A stretch of DNA of 64,000 bases from Pseudomonas koreensis (GTDB lineage Bacteria > Pseudomonadota > Gammaproteobacteria > Pseudomonadales > Pseudomonadaceae). Each line of letters opens with the position of its first letter. The stretch's first letter is position 1. The notes under the pieces are model-generated. The model was not told the DNA's origin. It did not search any database and saw nothing but the letters and a program-made list of their open reading frames with translations. The stretch spans positions 2,357,501 to 2,421,500 of the forward strand of contig NZ_JALJWP010000001.1 in NCBI RefSeq assembly GCF_024169245.1, given 5' to 3'. The translations under genes were made by a program, and so were the position numbers. Of the stretch, positions 56,550 through 64,000 are shown piece after piece.

Positions 56550-59396
56550 TTACAGACTGGCAATCCGCGCATGCTGCTCGGCCAGTTTGCCCAGGGCCTG
56601 TTCGGCCTCGGCCAGTTTGGCGCGTTCCTTCTCGATGACTTCGGCCGGGGCCTTGTCAACGAAACCGGCGTTGGACAGCTTGCCGCCAACCCGCTGGACT
56701 TCGCCCTGCAGGCGCAGGATTTCCTTGTCCAGACGCGCCAGTTCCGCGCCCTTGTCGATCAGGCCGGCCATCGGCACCAGCACTTCCATCTCGCCGACCA
56801 GTGCGGTGGCGGACAGCGGTGCTTCTTCGCCAGCGGCGAGTACGGTGATCGATTCCAGGCGCGCCAGCTTCTTGAGCAGCGCTTCGTTCTCGGTCAGGCG
56901 GCGCTGGTCGTCAGCGCTGACGTTCTTCAGGAAAATCGGCAATGGCTTGCCCGGGCCGATGTTCATCTCGCCACGAATGTTGCGCGTGCCGAGCATCAGT
57001 TCCTTGAGCCATTCGATGTCGTTTTCCGCCGCCGGATCGATGCGCTCTTCGTTGGCCACCGGCCAAGGCTGCAGCATGATCGTCTTGCCCTGAATACCGG
57101 CCAGCGGCGCGATGCGCTGCCAGATTTCTTCAGTGATGAACGGCATGAACGGGTGCGCCAGACGCAGTGCTACTTCCAGCACGCGAACCAGCGTGCGACG
57201 GGTGCCACGCTGACGTTCGACCGGCGCATTCTCGTCCCACAGCACGGGCTTGGACAGTTCCAGGTACCAATCGCAGTACTGGTTCCAGATGAACTCGTAC
57301 AGCGCTTGCGCGGCGAGGTCGAAACGGAACTGATCCAGTTGGCGGGTCACCTCGGCTTCGGTGCGTTGCAGTTGCGAGATGATCCAGCGATCAGCCAGTG
57401 ACAGCTCGTACGCTTCACCGTTCTGGCCGCAGTCTTCGCCCTTGTCCAGAACATAGCGCGCGGCATTCCAGATCTTGTTGCAGAAGTTGCGATAGCCTTC
57501 GACGCGGCCCATGTCGAACTTGATATCGCGACCGGTGGACGCCAGCGAGCAGAAAGTGAAGCGCAGGGCATCGGTGCCATAGCTTTCGATGCCGTTGGCG
57601 AATTCTTCGCGGGTGGCTTTCTCGATCTTCTTCGCCAGTTTCGGTTGCATCAGGCCCGAGGTGCGCTTCTGCACCAGGGTTTCCAGGTCGATGCCGTCGA
57701 TGATATCCAGCGGGTCCAGGACATTGCCCTTGGACTTGGACATCTTCTGGCCCTGGCCGTCGCGCACCAGACCGTGTACGTACACAGTCTTGAACGGAAC
57801 CTGCGGCGTGCCGTCTTCGTTCTTCATCAGGTGCATGGTCATCATGATCATCCGGGCAACCCAGAAGAAGATGATGTCGAAACCGGTGACCAGCACGTCG
57901 GTGGAGTGGAATTTTTTCAGGAACTCGGTCTGCTCAGGCCAGCCCAGGGTCGAGAATGTCCACAGGCCGGAGCTGAACCAGGTGTCGAGGACGTCGTTGT
58001 CCTGTTGCAGCGCAACGTCCGGGCCGAGGTTGTGCTTGGCACGCACTTCGGCTTCGTCGCGGCCGACGTAGACCTTGCCCGACTCGTCGTACCAGGCCGG
58101 AATCCGGTGGCCCCACCACAGCTGACGGCTGATGCACCAGTCCTGGATGTCACGCATCCACGAGAAGTACATGTTTTCGTACTGCTTGGGCACGAACTGG
58201 ATGCGCCCGTCTTCAACGGCAGCAATCGCCGGCTCGGCCAAAGGCTTGGTCGACACGTACCACTGGTCAGTCAGCCACGGCTCGATGACGGTGCCGGAGC
58301 GGTCGCCTTTTGGCGTTTTCAGGTTGTGATCATTGACGCTCACCAGCAGGCCGGCAGCGTCGAACGCGGCGACGATCTGTTTGCGCGCTTCGAAACGCTC
58401 CAGGCCAGCGAACTCGGCCGGAATCTTGCCGTCGATGCTTTCGTTGAGCGTGCCGTCAAGGTTGAACACCTGCGCGGCAGGCAGCACGTTGGCGTTCTTG
58501 TCGAAGATGTTCAGCAGCGGCAGGTTGTGGCGCTTGCCGACTTCGTAGTCGTTGAAATCGTGGGCCGGGGTGATTTTCACGCAGCCGGTGCCGAATTCAG
58601 GGTCGCAATAATCGTCGGCGATGATCGGGATGCGGCGGCCAACCAAGGGCAGCTCGACGAATTTGCCGATCAGCGCTTTGTAGCGCTCGTCGTTCGGGTT
58701 AACCGCGACGGCGGAGTCGCCGAGCATGGTTTCCGGACGGGTGGTGGCAACGATCAGGAAATCATCGCCCTCGGCGGTTTTTACGCCGTCGGCCAATGGG
58801 TATTTCAGGTTCCACAGGAAACCTTTCTCTTCGTGGTTTTCCACTTCGAGGTCGGAAATCGCCGTGTGCAGTTTGGTGTCCCAGTTGACCAGGCGCTTGC
58901 CGCGGTAGATCAGGCCGTCTTCATGCAGACGCACGAAAGCCTCTTTAACCGCTTCCGAGAGGCCGTCGTCCATGGTGAAGCGCTCGCGGCTCCAGTCGAC
59001 GGACGAGCCGAGGCGACGGATCTGCCGGCTGATGTTGCCGCCGGACTGATCTTTCCACTCCCAGACTTTCTCGAGGAATTTCTCGCGACCCAGATCGTGA
59101 CGATTCTGGCCCTGGGCTTCGAGTTGGCGCTCCACCAGCATCTGCGTAGCGATACCGGCGTGGTCGGTGCCCGGTTGCCACAGGGTGTCGCGACCTTGCA
59201 TGCGGCGGAAACGGATCAACGCGTCCATGATCGCGTTGTTGAAGCCGTGACCCATGTGCAGGCTGCCGGTGACGTTCGGCGGCGGGATCATGATGGTGTA
59301 GGACTCGCCCGCGCCTTGCGGGGCGAAGTAGTTCTCGGACTCCCAGGTCTTGTACCAGGAAGTTTCAATGGCGTGCGGCTGGTAGGTCTTATCCAT
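56550..59396 (-). CDS. valS: Valyl-tRNA synthetase
   Basis: ValRS has 948 residues. The HIGH motif is in [16 protein letters not shown] (near residue 45) and KMSKS in [16 protein letters not shown] (near residue 555). The editing domain lies between ([29 protein letters not shown], cited in part: [12 protein letters not shown]). The anticodon-binding part and the C-terminal coiled coil (about 885-945, ending EQHARIASL) are complete. It is cytoplasmic and essential. In pseudomonads pepA-holC-valS are clustered, as here. Confidence 0.98.
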   Translation of the reverse strand: MDKTYQPHAIETSWYKTWESENYFAPQGAGESYTIMIPPPNVTGSLHMGHGFNNAIMDALIRFRRMQGRDTLWQPGTDHAGIATQMLVERQLEAQGQNRHDLGREKFLEKVWEWKDQSGGNISRQIRRLGSSVDWSRERFTMDDGLSEAVKEAFVRLHEDGLIYRGKRLVNWDTKLHTAISDLEVENHEEKGFLWNLKYPLADGVKTAEGDDFLIVATTRPETMLGDSAVAVNPNDERYKALIGKFVELPLVGRRIPIIADDYCDPEFGTGCVKITPAHDFNDYEVGKRHNLPLLNIFDKNANVLPAAQVFNLDGTLNESIDGKIPAEFAGLERFEARKQIVAAFDAAGLLVSVNDHNLKTPKGDRSGTVIEPWLTDQWYVSTKPLAEPAIAAVEDGRIQFVPKQYENMYFSWMRDIQDWCISRQLWWGHRIPAWYDESGKVYVGRDEAEVRAKHNLGPDVALQQDNDVLDTWFSSGLWTFSTLGWPEQTEFLKKFHSTDVLVTGFDIIFFWVARMIMMTMHLMKNEDGTPQVPFKTVYVHGLVRDGQGQKMSKSKGNVLDPLDIIDGIDLETLVQKRTSGLMQPKLAKKIEKATREEFANGIESYGTDALRFTFCSLASTGRDIKFDMGRVEGYRNFCNKIWNAARYVLDKGEDCGQNGEAYELSLADRWIISQLQRTEAEVTRQLDQFRFDLAAQALYEFIWNQYCDWYLELSKPVLWDENAPVERQRGTRRTLVRVLEVALRLAHPFMPFITEEIWQRIAPLAGIQGKTIMLQPWPVANEERIDPAAENDIEWLKELMLGTRNIRGEMNIGPGKPLPIFLKNVSADDQRRLTENEALLKKLARLESITVLAAGEEAPLSATALVGEMEVLVPMAGLIDKGAELARLDKEILRLQGEVQRVGGKLSNAGFVDKAPAEVIEKERAKLAEAEQALGKLAEQHARIASL

Positions 59397-59496
59397 GCGC
59401 GGCGGGACCCTATTGGCATTTATTCAGGAAAAGCCGGGAAGTATAGCGGGGCATGGTGCCGAGGGCGAGCGGGGGAGGTCTGGCGGAGATCTAAAT

Positions 59497-59577
59497 GTAG
59501 GAGCTGCCGAAGGCTGCGATCTTTTGATCTTGTCTTTAAAAAAAGGTCAAAAGATCGCAGCCTGCGGCAGCTCCTAC
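59497..59577. repeat. REPIN (gctgcgatc family)
   Basis: This inverted REP pair lies between the valS start and the end of the conserved hypothetical gene. It probably lies in the 5' region of valS or marks the 3' end of the unit upstream. Confidence 0.9.
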
Positions 59578-59587
59578 ACGGGGTGCG

Positions 59588-59977
59588 TTATTCGTACTGG
59601 CTGAGCAGCCGCTCCATCCGCGCATCCAGGCGACGTTTGATTTCGGTTTCGATGTGCGGGGCGAAATCGTCGATCACGTCTTGCATGATCAATTGCGCGG
59701 CGACGCGCAGTTCGCTGTCCAGATGCAGCAAGGCGTCCGGGCCTTTGTCGATTGGCGCGACTGCCTGGGCTGGCGGGGTCGGCACTGGCGGCGGCTCGAC
59801 AGCTGCCGGCTGGTTGCCGACGGAATCGAACAGCATCGGAATCTGTTCCTGTTCGCTGTCATCGACCGTATCGGTCAAGAGCGGCGGTTGCAGGTTGTCA
59901 TCGCCGAGCAACTGGCGGATCGATTCAAGATCATCCAACAGGTGTGCGGATTTCTGTTGCGGTTTCGGAGTGTCCAT
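59588..59977 (-). CDS. Conserved hypothetical protein next to holC
   Basis: The protein has 129 residues and is cytoplasmic. An N-terminal acidic region (LLDDLESIRQLLGDD) and a Pro-rich middle (VEPPPVPTPP) are followed by a helical C terminus (LDSELRVAAQLIMQDVIDDF, then EIKRRLDARMERLLSQY). It lies 8 bp after holC, so the two are co-transcribed, and database names sometimes link it to polymerase III chi only through position. I know no function. Confidence 0.78.
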   Translation of the reverse strand: MDTPKPQQKSAHLLDDLESIRQLLGDDNLQPPLLTDTVDDSEQEQIPMLFDSVGNQPAAVEPPPVPTPPAQAVAPIDKGPDALLHLDSELRVAAQLIMQDVIDDFAPHIETEIKRRLDARMERLLSQYE

Positions 59978-59985
59978 TGGAATGC

Positions 59986-60414
59986 TCAGAGTCGCTGTAA
60001 ACGGTGGTCTTGCAGAGAATAGCCCTGTTCGCGATAGAAGCGGAAACTCTCCCGCGCCGCCGCTCGGATGGTCGGGTCTTCCACCACCACTTCCGCCACT
60101 CGGGCGAACTTGCTGGCGAAGGCCGGGACTTTCAGGTCGAGATTGACCAGCAGATCCTTATGCTCGCCGCAGTCGCCCCCGAGTCCCAGCACGATCAAGC
60201 CGTCCGGTTCGCTGTCGGCAGGGCCGTGGGGCACGAAGCTTTCGCCCTTGAAGGCCCACAGGCGCGCATCGAGATCGTCCCGCTGGCTCGCATCGCTGCA
60301 GTGCAGGTAGATGCGATGGCCCATGCGCCAGGCTTTCTCGGTGAGCTTGCAGGCAAAATCCAGGCGCGCCGAAGGATCGGCGCTAGGCAGGATGTAGAAG
60401 TCGACTTTGGTCAT
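59986..60414 (-). CDS. holC: DNA polymerase III chi subunit
   Basis: HolC has 142 residues from the ATG at 60414. It begins KVDFYILP and has AWRMGHRIYLHC and the WAFKGESFVPHG block, which are chi hallmarks. Chi joins psi in the clamp loader and binds SSB. The start at 60414 has GGAA close by; the open frame extends to 60453 without a site. It lies 57 bp after pepA. The pepA-holC-valS order is usual in gamma-proteobacteria. Confidence 0.94.
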   Translation of the reverse strand: MTKVDFYILPSADPSARLDFACKLTEKAWRMGHRIYLHCSDASQRDDLDARLWAFKGESFVPHGPADSEPDGLIVLGLGGDCGEHKDLLVNLDLKVPAFASKFARVAEVVVEDPTIRAAARESFRFYREQGYSLQDHRLQRL

Positions 60415-60471
60415 TGCGGTTCCAGAGCAGCGAGCGGCGTCGCCATGAAGCAACGCCGCCCCTCAGCAGGT

Positions 60472-62257
<1,786 letters not shown>

Positions 62258-63379
62258 TTGATCGTCTTCCGTTATCTGTCCCGCGAAGTCCTGTTGACCC
62301 TCAGCGCCGTAAGTGCCGTGCTGCTGGTCATCATCATGAGCGGTCGCTTCATCAAATACCTGGCGCAGGCTGCGGCCGGTCAGCTCGATCCGGGCTCGCT
62401 GTTCCTGATCATGGGCTTTCGTCTGCCGGGGTTCCTGCAACTGATTCTGCCGCTGGGCCTGTTCCTCGGGATCCTGCTGGCCTACGGTCGCCTGTACCTC
62501 GAAAGCGAAATGACCGTGCTCTCGGCCACCGGCATGAGTCAGCAGAAGCTGTTTCGCATGACCCTGTTTCCGGCGACGCTGGTGGCACTGGTGGTGGCGT
62601 GGCTCAGCCTCGGTCTGGCTCCGCAGGGCGCCAACCAGTTTCAGCTGTTGCTGAACAAGCAGGACGCGCTGACCGAGTTCGATACCCTCGAACCGGGCCG
62701 CTTCCAGGCATTGCGTGACGGCACGCGGGTGACCTATACCGAAACCCTGAGCGACGACCGCGTCAATCTCGGCAGCGTGTTCATCTCGCAGAAGAACCTC
62801 GGCGCCGATAAAAAGGATCGCGGTATTTCCGTGCTGGTTGCCGAATCGGGCCGTCAGGAAATTCGCCCCGACGGCAATCGCTACCTGATCCTCGATAACG
62901 GTTACCGCTATGACGGCAGCCCGGGTCAGGCCGACTATCGTGCCATTCATTACGAAACCTACGGCGTGCTGCTGCCCAAGCCGGACGTCAGCGAAGAAGT
63001 CACCGACCGTGACGCGATGCCGACCTCGTCCCTGTGGGGCAGTGATGACATCCGTTCGAAAACCGAACTGCAATGGCGCATGTCCCTGCCGTTGCTGGTG
63101 TTCATCGTGACCCTGATGGCGGTGCCGCTGTCGCGGGTGAATCCGCGTCAGGGGCGTTTCCTCAAGCTACTGCCGGCGATTCTTCTTTATATGGCTTACC
63201 TGACCATCCTGATTGCCGCCCGCGGCGCCCTCGAAAAAGGCAAGATCCCGCCGGCCCTTGGGCTGTGGTGGGTGCACGCGATCTTCCTGCTCATCGGCCT
63301 CGGCCTGCTCTATTGGGAGCCGATGCGCCTGAAGCTGGCCAGCCGTCGCAGCGCCGCGCTGGAGGTGGCCCGTGGTTAA
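62258..63379 (+). CDS. lptF: LPS export ABC transporter permease LptF
   Basis: LptF has 373 residues from a TTG start (62258), with GGAG 7 nt upstream; a GTG nine bases earlier would read through the ribosome site. It begins IVFRYLSREVLLTLSAVSAV. Three membrane helices near each end surround a periplasmic beta-jellyroll (about 130-265). With LptG and LptB2 it extracts LPS from the inner membrane. The stop overlaps the lptG start by 8 bp. Confidence 0.96.
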   Translation: MIVFRYLSREVLLTLSAVSAVLLVIIMSGRFIKYLAQAAAGQLDPGSLFLIMGFRLPGFLQLILPLGLFLGILLAYGRLYLESEMTVLSATGMSQQKLFRMTLFPATLVALVVAWLSLGLAPQGANQFQLLLNKQDALTEFDTLEPGRFQALRDGTRVTYTETLSDDRVNLGSVFISQKNLGADKKDRGISVLVAESGRQEIRPDGNRYLILDNGYRYDGSPGQADYRAIHYETYGVLLPKPDVSEEVTDRDAMPTSSLWGSDDIRSKTELQWRMSLPLLVFIVTLMAVPLSRVNPRQGRFLKLLPAILLYMAYLTILIAARGALEKGKIPPALGLWWVHAIFLLIGLGLLYWEPMRLKLASRRSAALEVARG

Positions 63380-64000
63380 ACTCGACCGCTACATCGGCAG
63401 CAGCGTGTTCATGGCGATCATCGCTGTACTGGCGATCATCCTCGGTTTGGCGACGCTGTTTGCCTTCATCGATGAAATGGGCGACGTCAGCGACACCTAC
63501 ACTCTGGTCGATGTGCTCAGTTTCGTATTGCTGACTGCACCGCGCCGCCTCTATGAAATGCTGCCGATGGCCGCTTTGATCGGCTGCCTGATCGGTCTCG
63601 GCAGTCTGGCCAGCAGCAGTGAACTGACCGTCATGCGTGCTGCTGGTGTGTCGATCGGCCGTATCGTCTGGGCTGTCATGAAGCCGATGCTGGTGCTGAT
63701 GCTCGCCGGTGTGCTCATCGGCGAATACGTCGCTCCAGCCACCGAGAGTATGGCTCAGGCCAATCGCTCGCTGGCCCAGGGCAGCGGCGATGCGCAAAGC
63801 GCCAAGCACGGTATGTGGCACCGTCAGGGTGAAGAATTCATCCATATCAACGCCGTGCAGCCGAACGGTCTCTTGTATGGCGTGACGCGTTATCACTTCG
63901 ACAAGGAGCGCCATCTGCTCAGCTCCAGCTTCGCCAAAAAGGCCGAGTTCGACGGCAGCAAGTGGCAGCTTACCGACGTTGCCACCACGCTGTTCAAGGA
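63372..64000 (+). CDS. lptG: LPS export ABC transporter permease LptG (partial, cut by window edge)
   Basis: The visible 209 residues of LptG start at a GTG (63372) with GGAGGTGGCCC directly upstream, inside the end of lptF. The sequence begins VKLDRYIGSSVFMAIIAVLAII. RRLYEMLPMAALIGCLIGLG and SSSELTVMRAAGVS are family blocks. The periplasmic domain is cut by the window end. It is the partner of LptF in the LptB2FG exporter. Confidence 0.96.
   Translation, partial: MVKLDRYIGSSVFMAIIAVLAIILGLATLFAFIDEMGDVSDTYTLVDVLSFVLLTAPRRLYEMLPMAALIGCLIGLGSLASSSELTVMRAAGVSIGRIVWAVMKPMLVLMLAGVLIGEYVAPATESMAQANRSLAQGSGDAQSAKHGMWHRQGEEFIHINAVQPNGLLYGVTRYHFDKERHLLSSSFAKKAEFDGSKWQLTDVATTLFK

Noticed and set aside
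57645..60146. Plus-strand 833-residue open frame
   Set aside because: It runs antisense across valS, a REPIN and the next gene, has no ribosome site and no protein-like features; it is a codon-bias shadow in high-GC DNA.

Overview
The window is chromosomal DNA of a fluorescent Pseudomonas, most likely the P. fluorescens group. The grounds are high GC, dense intergenic REP/REPIN elements, the twelve-gene alginate cluster, the dauBAR-rhlB order, and the pepA-holC-valS and lptFG neighbourhoods. It is mostly core genome with a few accessory islands. I saw no tRNA, rRNA, transposase or CRISPR array.

Layout: 1-2.8 kb holds a cut DUF2165 membrane protein, a GhrB-type hydroxyacid reductase, a 1 kb repeat block (a dispersed element plus a 120-bp tandem REP array), and a DUF6124 gene behind an unusually structured leader. 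3.2-9.3 kb is a LysR regulator divergent from a four-gene efflux set: outer-membrane lipoprotein, FUSC pump, DUF1656 protein, membrane-fusion protein. 9.4-10.8 kb holds an SDR and a small membrane protein. 10.9-13.7 kb is an orphan TccC/RHS toxin gene with an unrecognised C-terminal domain.

13.8-30.4 kb is the complete alginate operon on the minus strand, in the order algD-8-44-K-E-G-X-L-I-J-F-A. It makes GDP-mannuronate, polymerises it under c-di-GMP control, then acetylates, epimerises, trims and exports it. Four repeat or hairpin elements interrupt it, one of them inside the algK signal-peptide coding region. An 800-bp upstream regulatory region separates algD from yaaA.

32.2-42.9 kb: a polysaccharide deacetylase-like protein, PhoH/PIN, moaCDE, and a D-arginine catabolic locus (binding protein, dauR, dauA, dauB with a palindromic promoter operator), then rhlB and a carboxylesterase. 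43.0-47.6 kb: the aapJQMP amino-acid ABC transporter behind a good sigma-54 promoter. 47.6-48.5 kb: an MqsR/MqsA toxin-antitoxin pair with a palindromic operator. 48.5-54.6 kb: a GntR regulator with a CynX/NimT transporter, SnoaL-like, GIY-YIG, GST-like and glutaredoxin proteins, YejK, and an HU protein. 54.8-64 kb: rlmF, a small orphan gene, valS, a conserved hypothetical, holC, pepA, lptF and the start of lptG.

The most interesting non-textbook items are the hairpin-rich leader of the DUF6124 gene, the REPIN that rewrites the algK 5' end, the orphan Tc-type toxin C terminus, the inverted-repeat operator at dauB, and the repeated motifs far upstream of algD.
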